From positions 2,108,001-2,172,000 of the forward strand of contig CM031556.1 of NCBI GenBank assembly GCA_018466975.1: DNA of 64,000 nucleotides, read 5' to 3'. The stretch is from Sparassis latifolia. Its lineage: Eukaryota; Basidiomycota; Agaricomycetes; Polyporales; Sparassidaceae. A program made the position numbers and the translations under genes. The notes beneath the pieces are model-generated. The model did no database searches. It was not told where the DNA came from and was given only the letters and a program-made list of their open reading frames with translations. Shown one piece after another: positions 1 through 11,987 of this stretch; the stretch's first letter is position 1, and every line of letters begins with the position of its first letter.

Positions 1-2034
1 TGAAAGCCGTCATAGTCGACGAGGCTCACCATGCAGCTGCACCCTCGTATGTCCGACTGCCTTGACACATTGTGCAGATGCTGATGTGTATGCAGCTATC
101 GTCGCATTCTATCGCATTTTGACGCATCAGTGAAAAACCCTGATCCAGCATTTGAAGCGCCCAAGCTACGGCATTCCATCCCTATTCTAGGTTTCTCGGC
201 GACCTTCAGCAGACACGACGGTCTTGCTCTTGGATCCGTATTCGAGTGTATAGTCTACCACCGGGATTTTTTAGAGATGATCAAGGAGCAATGGTGGGTT
301 TAGTCGTTGCTGAGGTGTGCTCTGGCGTGGTTGACTTTCACTTAGGCTTTGCAATGTCCGGTTCACGTCTGTCAAAGCTAACATCGATCTCAGTGGGGTC
401 ACTGTTAACTCTCGGACGGGCGACTTCAATCCTACCAGCTTGGCGCATGTGATCAACACAGACGTCGTCAACAAGCTTGTTGTGCAGACATGGTTGGATA
501 GGGCGGCGGAGCGCAAATCGACCCTTGTCTTTTGCGTGAACCTCGCTCACGTTCGGCATTTGACGTCTGCCTTTAGAGCAGCCGGTATTGATGCTCGGTA
601 TGTCTACTCGGGCACACCAGCTGAAGAGCGCAAGGCCCTCATTGCGTCTTTCAAGGATGGGAAGTTCCCCGTGCTAGTGAATTGCGGTTAGTAATAAACA
701 TTGTGCAAGTCAACCTGTGGGCTTACTGCTGGAGGAATGCTCAGCTATTTTGACGGAGGGAGCAGACATACCCAATATTGATTGTGTAATAGTGGCGCGA
801 CCAACTCGCTCACGCAACATATTCGCCCAAATGGTTCGTACAGCTCGGCGAATGTGACCCATGCACTGACGTTTTGTTACAGATCGGCCGAGGGATGAGA
901 CTTTCGCCTCAAACAGGGAAGGAAGACTGTCGAATTATTGACTTCGTCGATTCCACCAATCGTATGCCGGGTGTAGTCTCAACGCCTACCTTGTTTGGTC
1001 TCGATCCTTCTGAACTTATTGATGGTGAGGTGTGCTCTTGCCTCTGGGTCTCCAGGTGTTCATGCTCGGCTTAGACGAAAGCGCAGAGTCTCTTGAGCAG
1101 CGTGTCGAAGCCCCCAGTGAGATGTCGGATTCCAAAGAGACGTTGAGGTTTGACAGCCTCAATGACATCCCCGACCCCAAGTCGGTCACCTATGTCGATT
1201 ATGAAGACCCATTTGCACTCGTCGACCAATCACATGGAGCGCCGCATATTCGCAAATTGAGTAGCCATGCATGGGTTGGCTGTGGTGAAGACATCTATGT
1301 TCTGGAATGTCTCGGTAAAGGACACATCCGCATTGAGAAGACTGAAGGAGACGAAGGTATGTATACGTCAACCTGCCCTTATCTCGGTCCTAACGCCATG
1401 CCTGCAGAGAACGAAATTCTGTTTCAGGCTCACTACACACCTCCGACCCTTCCAATGGGCACTGCTTTCACGCTGAAGATCTCACCTTTCCAAAGAAGCA
1501 GGAAGATCCTGACGGCGACATCGTTGGTCGAAGCGCTTCGTGGTTGTGACACATACGCAAAAACAAAAGCGGTGCAGGGATCTCTCGCCATGGGGTATGA
1601 TAGACAGGCTCTGGTATATTGCTGGAAGTCAAACGTTAACAACGCTGATGTCTAGGCTTCTCCGTTCCGCAAGATGGAGGAGGGAGCCCGCCACAGACAA
1701 TCAGAAGAAGTTCATTGGCAAGCGATGGAAGAGTCGGAAGGATATCGTTATCGGAGATGGGAATGAGCCAGACAGCATTGAACAAAGACTCGCGAGACTG
1801 ACGAAGGGGGAGGCTGCCAACGTCATTATTCGGTTAAAACATGGCGCCCAGGTATGACTTTTCGTCGCGGTAACAATCGTCTCAATCAATTTTTCACCGT
1901 GCTAGGCTCGTTACGAGAAGAAAGCAAAGGCTAACCAGAAAGTAGCCCAATCCATCGCCAAGGAGAGGATGAGAAAAGCAAGAGAACACGTTCGGGTAGG
2001 GCCGCTGCCACAGATGGCTGAAACCACATCGTAG
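1..2034 (+). CDS. IRC3: Irc3-like mitochondrial DEAD/DEAH-box helicase, 5' end missing
   Basis: The gene runs in from the left edge, so the start and Walker A part are outside the window. The first exon reads VIVDEAHH (motif II, DEAH type). After a short intron comes [11 protein letters not shown] (motif III, SAT), then a helicase C domain with STLVFCVN, the RYVYSGTP region, TEGADIPN (motif V) and a [11 protein letters not shown] arginine-finger motif VI. A C-terminal extension rich in Lys/Arg ends PQMAETTS at a TAG at 2034. This order matches Irc3-type helicases, which act on mitochondrial DNA; that location is family knowledge, because the presequence is not visible. At least six short introns interrupt the span. 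The stop lies only about 20 bp from the stop of the convergent gene on the other strand. Confidence 0.85.
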
Positions 2035-2054
2035 AGTGCGTGAAGGTTATTACT

Positions 2055-5000
2055 TCACTGGTCAACATTTGTAACAGACAATTTGGGTGACACTGCTAGT
2101 GGACTCTGTAGTGTAAGTACTGCTGCTCGCTGTGCCTCTGCAATCATGGTGTCCAGTGTTTCGGAGGTATCGAATGCCGTTGGCGTACGCAAAAGTGAGG
2201 CCAAGATGGAGCCAACGAGTGAATCGCCTGCCCCCGTTACATTGACGATCTTTCCTTCGGCAGCCGCATGGCGGGGTAGTGCTTGACGATCGTACGGCTC
2301 CCCGATTTGCCTTGAGCGACCACACACCGGCTCTGCACTTTAGTCTGGTGCTGGGACCAGCTTGAACTTCGCGCGGATGTTCCACTGACGCGGAAGACAG
2401 TGATGACGCCACGCTCTCCACATTTGACCACTAGATGGTGAATGAACGGGAGAAGCTGAATGGCCATTTGCGCGATCCCATTGGCGACGAGGAATGATAG
2501 GGTACCCTTGCTGGAGTCTTCATCGCAGGCATTACGTCTCGCTAGCTGCTCCAGGCTCATACGGAACTCTGACCCTAGTGCCATGTCGTCAATGGCGGTC
2601 CACCATTGCTTATGAGCGGTCAGTTCCCACGTCCCACTACTCGCCTCCTGGTACATGTGCTTCAGTTCATGCAGATTCGGTGCGGCGAACGTTATTGGAG
2701 GCCGGTTTGTACGATCCAAAAGACCAGCAATGGCAGGGAAAACAGCAGTAGATTTTGGGACGGACGTGGGTTCACTGTTAATCAAGAGCATGGCTCAGGT
2801 GAGGATCATCTATGGACATAGAGTTCACTGACAAGAACACTAGCATTGAAGTTAAGAATCCACTCAATATTTGGAGTTGATAGACTTGCCTGGCATTTGC
2901 TGTTGATGGCAATAATCAATCAAGGACTTGAGAGCTTCGGAAGTCAGGTTACCATCCACCGCAACCAGAGACGGGCGATGCTCTTCAAGTGTCTGTATCA
3001 CCTGCAAGGGACGTTAAATCATGCTCGCAAGGCCCTAGCATTGCATCGTACCTTCTGTGTATCTAGAGAGTTGATGATGTCCATGTCAGCTACTCCACCA
3101 ACAAGGGACCCATCGGTGTCTACCACCATATTGCACACAGCTGACCGCGCGTCGTCTACCTGCAGAAGTCCATCCGTCCGCATTCCCGATTTATGAAACT
3201 CATCGACAAGTAAACGGCCAAACGAATCATTGCCGATGGGAGAAATGAGGGCGGTAGCTGACGATAATTCCTCAGACTGCGATGCCAATATACGGTGAGC
3301 CGCTTCTGCGACGTTGCGCCCCACTCCACCTAGAGTGACCGCCACCGTCCCTGGGGTAGTCGTGTGCAAAGCGGTCGAACCATCACTGGTAGGGTTAGCT
3401 TTTGCAGTTACATCGACGGCGGTAGAGCCAACGACGATCAGCTTGGCCCGAGCCTATAACGTAACATATAAGCGACCATGGGATCAAGGTGCGAGGGGAG
3501 CGCTTGCCAGAGGTACGTCTTCCACGGGCTGGGCAACCTCCCCCCTGACAGAAGCTGCGTTCTTTGTCCATGCAGGCGACTGGATGATGATACAATGTTT
3601 AGGAGCTGCAAAACCATCGCAAACGCATGATACTGACGACAAGATGACGGCTATCTTCTCGGTCTTTGCGTGTCATGTCTGCATATGCTATAGCAATTTG
3701 ACTACCTGTGAAAATATACTCGAGATCTAGAAGACCGGAGAAAACAGTACAAGCGCTACTCACCTATGAGTGCTGTATTCTTGATGAGAGCTATGTCTGC
3801 TCAACTGTTAATAAACGGATCAAGTGGGAATTCAGGATACCTACTATTGGCCAAAGATTTTCCTTTAGTCAATTCTCCGACGCGTTTCAGAAGCCATGGA
3901 GTTACTTCCTTTCCGCGTTTGTTCACACCAGTTTGTTCAGCCTCCTTCAAGGCCTGCTCGACAGCACTTTGAAGCTGTTGTCCGATCGCCTCATATTCTT
4001 CCGGTATCGGGACGCCATAGACAACCCCATTGGCCATACCGAGTTGCCGTTGCGTATCTATGTTACCCACATGAGCGAGGCGATGCATTATGAAGATCAC
4101 TCCCCTTACATAGGATTCGGGCTGCAGTGGCCGGGTCGTCCACCTTCCATGGGCTCTGGCACGGAAGTCAGTGAACGAATCATAATTTCTAGCATCGACG
4201 ACGGAGTCCATATACCTTAAACCCGCTACGTCTGCTGTAGAATGCCGGGAAGTCGTCTGTCTTGGCATACGAAAGCACGGGAACTCCTAGTGTTTCCTGC
4301 GCGTAGATAACGGGCTCGCAAGCGAACCATGCAATGTTGGAATCTGGGTCATACCAAGTACTCCAAAGTTCTATAAGAACAACAGTCAAATTTGTAAAGA
4401 ATCCAGAGTTTTATATACAGACCGTCCAATATCAAGTATTGACTTGACTCCAGCGGAGACAAGTCCAACGGGGCAGCGAGTAAGTTCTTGCAGATCCGCG
4501 GAGATATCCATTGCTGTAGGTTTGACAGACTGTGTTTGAAGGGAAAGATGGTAGCCAATTGTTCCAATTACGCACAGGTCTCCCCACCGCGGTGGACCCC
4601 TCCTAGCCTAGTCTCGGTTATACCAGGCGTATATCAGGACTTTGCAACCGATAACTTACCCTCCAGTAGCGAAGACCTTCATATTTCCTCAGTAACTTTC
4701 CGTACGCTCAACATGTTTCTTACCTTGATGCCTGCTAAAGCGGCGAATATAAGTGTAGCACTGCATGTTGTTCCCTGTGAAGAAATTTCCGAGCTTAGTT
4801 ACAGTATCTCCTTTGTGCAAGTTCAAAGCTTCGTCGACGTCTCGAACACTCAACTCCATCTTTCCCCGTGGCAATTGCGGGACCGATGTCACGACGGGAT
4901 ATCTTGATGGCAGCCTTTGCATCGGCCAAATACTCGAGTTCCCTTGCTTTGAGACCAATCTTGACTCGACCGCCAATTATTCCAATCGTTGCGGGAATGG

Positions 5001-5259
5001 CACCAGCTTCGCGGACGATGCCTTCGACCGTTCGCGCAGTCTCCAGATTAACTGGATGTGGCATACCATGCGTAACGATGGTTGTCTCTAATGCTACAAT
5101 TGGTTTTCGGCTGTTCAATGCATCTTCGACTTCGGGATGCAAGTCTACGGGTGCATTGGCGCGTAGAATATCGTATAACCTTGACGTCGAACTTGAACGC
5201 CTACAGGATACCCCACGCCGCGCGACCGCCGTTGGAAGCTTCAGGGTGCGATATGACAT
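2055..5259 (-). CDS. Bifunctional pseudouridine-5'-phosphate glycosidase / PfkB pseudouridine kinase
   Basis: The N-terminal half is an IndA/PsuG-type glycosidase: VALETTIVTHGMPHPVN, then IGIIGGRVKIGL and GKDGVE. The C-terminal half is a PfkB sugar kinase: GGVGRNVAEAAHRIL near its start and the anion-hole motif VTGAGDSLVGSILASLL close to the end. Fungal proteins of this fusion type phosphorylate pseudouridine and then split the C-glycosidic bond to uracil and ribose 5-phosphate, recycling RNA-derived pseudouridine. The start chosen is the ATG of MSYRTLKLPTAVARR at 5259. The Arg/Ser-rich first 25 residues lack acids and could be a mitochondrial presequence (inference). Many short introns break the span and not all were resolved. 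It is convergent with the helicase gene and divergent from the molybdopterin synthase gene. Confidence 0.85.
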
Positions 5260-5583
5260 AAGGACAGAGAGTCTGACTCGGCCGACAGCCCGACGTTACA
5301 AGTCGTGGCCAGATAACTTGAGAGCTGAGGTAAAGGCTCGTCGCTTGTCGTAGTGCGCGATATGTTCAACCGTGACAGCGCACGTACTCACTATGAAGCT
5401 TTGAAGGCTGAAAGCGGTGATTTTCATCTTGGCGAAAATCGACCGCGTACTGATGTCACATGGTGAAATTCCCCCTACAACGGAACCGCGTCTCGCTCCA
5501 TGGCAGAGCGACCTCCAACAATTTTTTGTGTACATATGTGACCTTTGGCTTATCGTGCAAGATCGACCGCGAGTACTATCTAG
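5260..5583. promoter_or_regulatory. Shared upstream region of two divergent genes
   Basis: This 324-bp stretch separates the start of the pseudouridine-catabolism gene (minus) from that of the molybdopterin synthase gene (plus). No open frame with family resemblance was seen. A bidirectional promoter is inferred from the head-to-head arrangement only; no specific motif is claimed. Confidence 0.4.
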
Positions 5584-6161
5584 ATGACTACTACATCTAC
5601 CTCCACATCCGTTAACGCTTCTCTGGAGATTCCGGAGGGAACATGCGTTCTGACATACGACGCCCTGGATGTGCAACACATCATCGCGTCCGTTGCAAAC
5701 GACGGCGTGGGGGCAACCACAGTTTTCATTGGCACGACTCGAAATTCGTTCAAAGGTAGAACCTACGCCTACCAGAACATAGTATGCAGTCTGACATCGT
5801 GATCGGAAAAGGGAAACTGGTGACGCGACTGGACTACCAGGCATACAGTAAACTGGCCGTCAAGACAATCGCCGATATAATCCACAAGGCACATACTGCA
5901 CATGCCCGTTCCGCTCATCATCCAGAACCGAGCTCTGGTTCTCCAGTCATTCGCTGCGCAGTTCACCATAGGCTAGGCACCGTACCAGTCGGAAATCCCT
6001 CCATTGTCATCGCGGTGTCCTCGCCGCATCGCAAGGAGGCATTTCAAGCCTGTGAATTCATCCTGGAGGAAGTGAAGTTGAAGGCTCAGATATGGAAACG
6101 AGAGTTTTATGAGGGGGAACGGGAGGACGAGGCGGAATGGAAGGCAAATATTGCCGCCTGA
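5584..6161 (+). CDS. Molybdopterin synthase catalytic (large) subunit, MoaE/MOCS2B type
   Basis: Exon 1 is 5584-5755 and exon 2 is 5812-6161, joined by a 56-nt GT-AG intron, giving 173 residues. The protein carries the MoaE signature: IGTTRNSFKGK, then L-D-Y-A-Y, HRLGTVPVGNPSIVIAVSS, PHRKEAFQACEFILEEVK and the terminal IWKREFYEGE block with the conserved lysines. The enzyme inserts two sulfurs, supplied by the thiocarboxylated small subunit, into precursor Z to form molybdopterin for nitrate reductase and related enzymes. The length fits the family (about 140-190 residues). The splice site falls inside the FKGK motif, and joining there restores the family sequence, so the intron call is strong. 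The 3' end faces ICE2 about 135 bp away. Confidence 0.93.
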
Positions 6162-6295
6162 GTTAGATCGGGATTGCCTAAGGTACCTTCGCGCGGTTGA
6201 AGTCGCCATCGGCGCTAAGAAACTAGTATATCGGCGTCGACAGAAAGATGATAACTGTGCATCATACTGACCAAGCCACTGTCCATAATATGGAA

Positions 6296-7635
6296 TCAAT
6301 CAACTTTCCACTTCTTCGTGACACCTTCGTCATCGCCGCCGAGAAGAAGCTCTATTGACCATATCATCAGAGTGAAGAAGATATTCATCCACCGCCACCA
6401 GATTTGCGATGAAGGATCTAGTACTAACTCAGCCTATTAGCATCGTTCTTTTGCATCATTAGAGACATCGTCACTCACGGAGCAGATGCGAATATACAGT
6501 AATAAAAATGGATTGACGATACGTCAACAGAAGGTGCGTCACTCGCGTTGTCTATCCTCGTTAGCACGATGCACTGACAATGGTCGACAGCGCTTACGGG
6601 GCGACCATCCCATCTCTCATCTACTCCAGACGCTCCCTCCCAGCTGTCAGCTCCAATTGTAGGCAATATCTGGGACACAAAATGCAGTACGAGAAGTCGA
6701 TATAGTAATGCAACAAGGACAGGCTTTGGAAGGGTATTCGCGAGAAAGTTGAAGAGTGTTTGCATATGTGGTAGGATGTTCGAGAGAAGCGGGGTACTGT
6801 TGTGCAGAGTTTTGTATTCATGTATTCACGTACGGTATAAGAGACGCTTACTATGAGGAGGCGGCATCCCATGTTGATCTCTGATCAAAGCCACATAGCC
6901 ATACGTTGTAGGCCAGAAATAAGGCCACGCCAGAGGACTCAATGATGTTCGTTCGTCGCATAACGAATCCAATGAGCGTAAGGAAAATGAGGGTCGTCAA
7001 GGCTACGCCCAGCAACGTGGACGACAGAGGTGATAAAGCTGCTGCAGGAAATGCCTGCCGAAATTGTGAACTATCAAAATGCGCATACACGAGCAAAACT
7101 TACGATGACTATCCACCATGCGGAGATCACATAGGCCGCGGCTGCTGCAACAAGGAGACCAAACTGGTAGCCGTCACCCTCAGTGACGAGCTCTCTCCCG
7201 ATCTGACCAAGTTTTTGCACGATCAACAGACTCGACAAGCCCTCCATGACGACAAACCCCGGACTAGACCACTTCAGTAGTCGTCCCCAAAAGGTCGCCG
7301 CGGTTAACAGGTAAGGATGCACAGATTGCGCAAACGCGTTAAAGCAAACAAGGAGCAGGAAGGGGTGCATGGGCACCTGCAGGACGGACAATGCTGGTGA
7401 GCCCCAGAATAAAACCAGTGTTCCATGAATCAGTGAGTGGATGAAGAGAAGCAACGACAAAAGCAGGAAAGCAGAAGTGGACAGAGTTGAAAGAGTGAGA
7501 GGCAGGAATATGAGAATCTGCAATACGGTGGACAGCCTGAGAGGAATTGTCTCTAGCAGAGCTTTGCCAGCGGAAGGACGAACGTGCCTACCTTGCCGTA
7601 CTGGACACTACTCTCCACAACAACCGGTTGTTCAT
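6296..7635 (-). CDS. ICE2: ICE2 family ER membrane protein
   Basis: A multi-pass membrane protein of the ICE2 family, which keeps cortical ER structure and helps ER inheritance and lipid-droplet-to-membrane flux in yeast. The start is MNNRLLWRVVSST at 7635; a 55-nt intron (7537-7591) joins it to LQILIFLPLTLSTLS. Hydrophobic segments follow, including HPFLLLVCFNAFAQS and a long AAAAAYVISAWWIVIV stretch. The C-terminal part shows LPKPVLVALLYRLLVLHF, then RQSIFITVYSHLLLLD and IWWRWMNIFFTLMIWSIE, ending TKKWKVD at 6296. The joined C-terminal exons match the family arrangement, so the end is well supported. One intron near 6530-6590 could not be placed exactly. Confidence 0.88.
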
Positions 7636-7942
7636 GTCTGCTTTGATTCTGCGGAGCTGTGTCAAAGACAGACAAATCTTGCCACGAGGCGCACTCGTTG
7701 ACGGGAGTCGTGTGCCAGCATTGTCGCGCCAAGCGTGCCAGTCTCGCTGTGTGGGGTCTCCTTATAGTGGTAGGGTGCGCCTTGAGGCCTGAGGAGTCAC
7801 GAGTGCAGCCACGTGTATACCAAACGCTCTTTGTATATAGCGCCCATGCGCCAACTACAACATTCTACATATAGACACATAGCAACATGCATAGCTAACA
7901 GCCACAGAGTGAGGACAAGGGATAAAAAAGAGAGGGATCAAA
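7636..7942. other. Intergenic, upstream of ICE2 and downstream of Dug3
   Basis: About 307 bp holding the ICE2 promoter side and the Dug3 3' flank. Short open frames exist but none resembles a protein family, and no repeat was noticed. Confidence 0.4.
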
Positions 7943-9511
7943 CTAAATGACAAGGACGGGAAAACTGCTCTCTGTAGCCTCCAAAGACCTGTGGATGTGT
8001 TCTCGTCGAGGACTGAGCAAGCCCTTAGCAGCGGCAAACTCAGTCCCTCGGCTACCTGCAGCAGGGTCCGACGGTGGTACGTAGTACTTGTCGACAATGG
8101 GGAACTGGAGGATATTCATCTTAGGTGTGATTACCACCATGTGGTTCGTCCTGATTTCCATCCAATCCGCTATTCGGAACAAGTCAGGAAAGTGATGGTC
8201 TGTGACCAATGATGGCGTACCTTTCTCGAACGTGAGCGGTTCACTAGCGACCTGAAACGATGCATAAGTGAGGCCCAATGTTCTGAAACTAAGTTCAATA
8301 CCATGATAATGTTCTCCCGCTTGTCCGTCTTTGACATTCTGTAGTGACCACCTTCGGCATATTCACTGAAGGTGGTTCCAGATGAAAACCACTATGGTAT
8401 TTAAAGTTCGATCAGTCGGAACTTGCTCTGAGTTCAGGCACACGCACCAGGGAAGCGGCTTCCTCGCGGCGTGAGGATATATAGCGTGTCGCTATTACAC
8501 TCTCTCCATCGGTTACACAAAAATTCAACAAGCTCGGCTGCCAAACGGTTTCAAAAGTTCCAATCAACACAAAGTCAAGGTGATATGAAAAGTGATGCAG
8601 ACCTCGGTAATGCCAGCCTCCTCTGTCAAGACATTAATGTGACTGATAGTCTCAAACATAGCACATCGTAACGTCTCTGGAGTAAAGGACGTCGCGTGTG
8701 GATCGGGCAGCTACGGTTTCATCAGCCAAGAAATAACCGATAGCAGCTCGATGAATAAACCTTTGACAAGAAAAGAGCAAACGCCCATTGGGAGTCTGTC
8801 ACAAGCTTCAGTCCACGAAATAGACGACACGTAGAAGCTACTTACCCGTGTTCCCAGTGACCATGTTGAACAACTCGTCTGAAACGCTAGTTTGGAGCTT
8901 CCTCTTGATCCTCGGGAATTCAGCAATGCCGCCGTTGTGCATAAACTGCTCAAGCAGATTTGTTACGGCCATATCGTAGATAACAGCCTTACAGGCATAC
9001 CATGAGTTTCCCGAACGACCATGGGTGGCAATTGTCTAGGCTCAGAGACCCAGCTGTCGTAGCACGGACGTGTGCACTGCATCATTGTAAATCCCTCGCG
9101 CAGCTTGATCAGCGTCAGTATGCTCACAAGACCAGAGGAGACTTGATCTTCTCTGCCAACCGGACCAGATTTACATTATTCCACGCCTGTTCATTCCAAT
9201 CAGATACTGGGAATTAAAGATTATGCACAGGCCTCACAGGTGTGACAGACGTGAAGATGCATGGCTGACTGCCCAGCTCTTCGTCGTAAGTCGAGTCATA
9301 CCACCCTAGCACGGTGTGCGTCAGATGTGCATACGACACTGGCGGAGTTAAGAAACTCACCAACGCCAAAGCCGTCTCCATTAATAGGTCTTCTATTATC
9401 TAAACGTAACCTTGAATCGAAAGCTTGGTTGATGATTGAGTGACAAGGTCGCGTTAGAAGATGGGAGAGCTGCACGGGTGAGGTTCCCTTGTATATCACG
9501 AACCGACACAT
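7943..9511 (-). CDS. DUG3: Dug3-like class II glutamine amidotransferase
   Basis: The N-terminus MCRFVIYKGTSPVQLSHLLT places Cys at position 2, the nucleophile of N-terminal nucleophile (class II) amidotransferases once Met is removed, so the ATG at 9511 is the right start. RRPINGDGFGVG follows, the glutamine-binding NGDG region of this family. The C-terminal exons contain REN, ASEPLTFE, WMEIRTNHMVVITPKMN and FPIVDKYYVPP, ending at 7943. In yeast, Dug3 joins Dug2 in the cytosolic complex that removes the gamma-glutamyl group from glutathione; no Dug2 gene is visible nearby. Several short introns interrupt the middle and were not all resolved. The gene lies in tandem with the mutase gene on the same strand. 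Confidence 0.85.
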
Positions 9512-9862
9512 ACGCGATGGCAGGTACAGCAGGGGATTTCGAGAACTACAGGATGGCAGAGATTTGGAGGTAAGCGAAGAGGTGGGTGTATATATACAGA
9601 GCGGTTTGACGCTACTCAACTACTGTCACGGCTATGTCATTCAGTCGTGATTCGGTCACCATGCGCAACGTCGTTGCACTCTGCACACGAACAGGCTTAA
9701 GATAATGACGGAACAAAATTCGACGTTTGGTATACAGTCACTGGTATACATAAGATTCGTTGCTTGCCATGTCCACGATACATATTCTTTGCCTGGAATC
9801 TCCTCCTTGAATCAGTACGGCAGGTACATTTACATTCGGTATGGTCCTTCATCGGCTTTCCT
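9512..9862. other. Intergenic, Dug3 upstream region
   Basis: About 350 bp between the Dug3 start and the end of the mutase gene. It carries a short open frame upstream of the Dug3 ATG in the same frame, probably 5' leader. Nothing else was recognised. Confidence 0.35.
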
Positions 9863-11804
9863 CTACAGAAATTCAACCGGACGGCGAGTCGGATCTCCAC
9901 CAGTCTCATCGTAGACGAGGCCCGCAATACGGAACGCAAGTTCTGAAAAGCAGAGTCAAACGGGTCGATCACCAGCACTTACACAGGCTCACCATCAGCT
10001 TGCGCCCTAATCATAGCCTCGGCGTACACTCTCACAACGTCTTCCGTTCCACTCGGTCTGACGAACGCCCGACCAGCTTCGTACCTGCGGACCAGCTCAT
10101 CTATCTTTCCCTGGATACCCGGGGGACTGACTAAACGACGTTCGGCATCCTCCGTTTTGAAGATGGTCCGATTTGCCACCACAACCTTGACCAGTCTGTT
10201 GGGGAGATCGACGTACAAGGAGTCCCACTCTATACCACTGTAGGATTTGTGAATGAGGACCACCTCGACCAGGAGCATGTCGGACAGAGCGTCACCAACG
10301 GTTTGGTTGATGAGCCGCGTCAGATTTACGATATGACCGAGAGCAGTTGACTGCGCAGGAGTTGATGGTTGATGGTTGTAAAGTTTCTCTTGACTTTCCG
10401 GTGAAAATAGAACGGTTCCGTGCCCGTTGGCTTCGAAATAGACACCCACGTCGTATTTCTCTGCAGCATGATGAAGATGCTTCACTCCAGTCGGTACACA
10501 CTTGACTGGAAGACGCTGGACGAAGGAGTCTCAGCTATCAAAATGGGATAGGCATCAGTAGTAACTTCGGCTTACCTCCGACAAATATTTGGTAGAACCG
10601 CCATTGGCGTACGCGGTCTGCACAATGCCAACCTTAATTTCATCCTCAAGACCAGCAGATTTCACGAGTTCTACTATGAAAGCAGCCACAAGAGCGGCTA
10701 TCTTGTCGCCATCTAGCATGTGGAATTGGCCTCGGTCGTCCAAGTAGAAGTACATGAGGCGGTCGGCGTCACCGTCAAGACTGCACCCACGCTGACCAGC
10801 TTTAAGATGAGACGCTAGCGATGGCGGCAACTTCTGCGATGTCTTCACAAAATCTGCACCGCAAGCGTTATTGAGCGCACCGAGCGCGCTTGTTGCCGTA
10901 TTATGCAAGGTAAGAGGTAAAGTATTTCCCAGACGCGATGATAACTTGCTGGCTACGTGGGCACCCACGCCATTGGCACAGTCTACAATTAACGGTGGGG
11001 GTGCCGGTTTGCCTGCCTATCCACCAACAGCATCAGACACGCGCAGTGACGACCAGGAAGTTGACTTTGTGTCTCACAACAAGCTTTTTGAAGGCAATGC
11101 TTAGCTTCTCAAGGTAGCCTTCCTCTGTGTCATCACCGTACGCGTCCTTGGTATGCTTCGTGTTGATGGCTTTGACTAGATAATGAAGGACCGGGGTCGT
11201 CGTCACTTCGGCATTGCGCGTTTCGGCACCAATAGCTTTGAATCCATCCTCGAGGGCAGAGACCAGGGTGATGCCAGATGGGCGTGTGTCTCTAGCGTAT
11301 ACGACCCTTGCAGGTTTTAACAAGTCTATCTTCAGCGTTTTTGTGAGTGTTTCGAGCGTTGCAATGAAGGCATCCGTCGTGGACGCATTTGCCAGAGCTG
11401 TAGCGTGAACCTCCCAAGCGGATTCCAGCATTTCGCCGCGGGGATCGACAAGTTTGACACCATTATCCTGCAAGAATCTTATTCAGGTTCATTCGGATGC
11501 CTGGACAAATATACAAAGGCATGCATACCAGTTCGGGGTTGTGTGAGGCGGTGACCATAACACCGATCGTCCTGCCGTCTAGCTTCTTGCTTCGCAAGCT
11601 GGCGAGGATACCGACTCTGAACATGACAGAATCAAGTGTGCTACCTCTGCATGGATATCGTTCGTGAATAGTATCAACAACGCTCCATATTTGCTGCACG
11701 TACAACGTCCTGAAACCCGCTGTGCCATATTGGAAGTGAATACTGGAGGGCTTTGGATGCTGATCGGAGAATCTTCTAATGAGATCTACAGGTAAGGCAG
11801 CCAT
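9863..11804 (-). CDS. AGM1: Phosphoacetylglucosamine mutase
   Basis: All four motifs of this branch of the alpha-D-phosphohexomutases are present in order: the active-site serine loop VTASHNPE, the metal loop [10 protein letters not shown], the sugar-binding loop [11 protein letters not shown] and the phosphate-binding loop [15 protein letters not shown]. The start is [20 protein letters not shown] at 11804; the last exon begins with an AG acceptor before [13 protein letters not shown] and ends RRPVEFL at 9863. The enzyme converts N-acetylglucosamine 6-phosphate to the 1-phosphate on the route to UDP-GlcNAc, the donor for chitin, N-glycans and GPI anchors. Introns are short and several. It is divergent from alpha-SNAP across about 180 bp. 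Confidence 0.94.
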
Positions 11805-11987
11805 CCTCGTAGCGTAGAGTAGTAATAATGAGCAGATCGCGTGCGATAAAGTCGCGGGATGAGTAGCGGCGAACTTGAAGTGGTTCTCCGCATCATGGAA
11901 CCGCCTCATGCACGTGCACCGTGTACTGCCACTCTGAGTGACGGAGTTTCGTCATCCGCACGCCTCTCGACAAACCATCCTCTGATC
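11805..11987. promoter_or_regulatory. Shared upstream region of the mutase and alpha-SNAP genes
   Basis: The starts of the mutase gene (minus) and the alpha-SNAP gene (plus) lie 183 bp apart, head to head, so both promoters must sit in or near this interval. This is inferred from geometry only. Confidence 0.45.
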
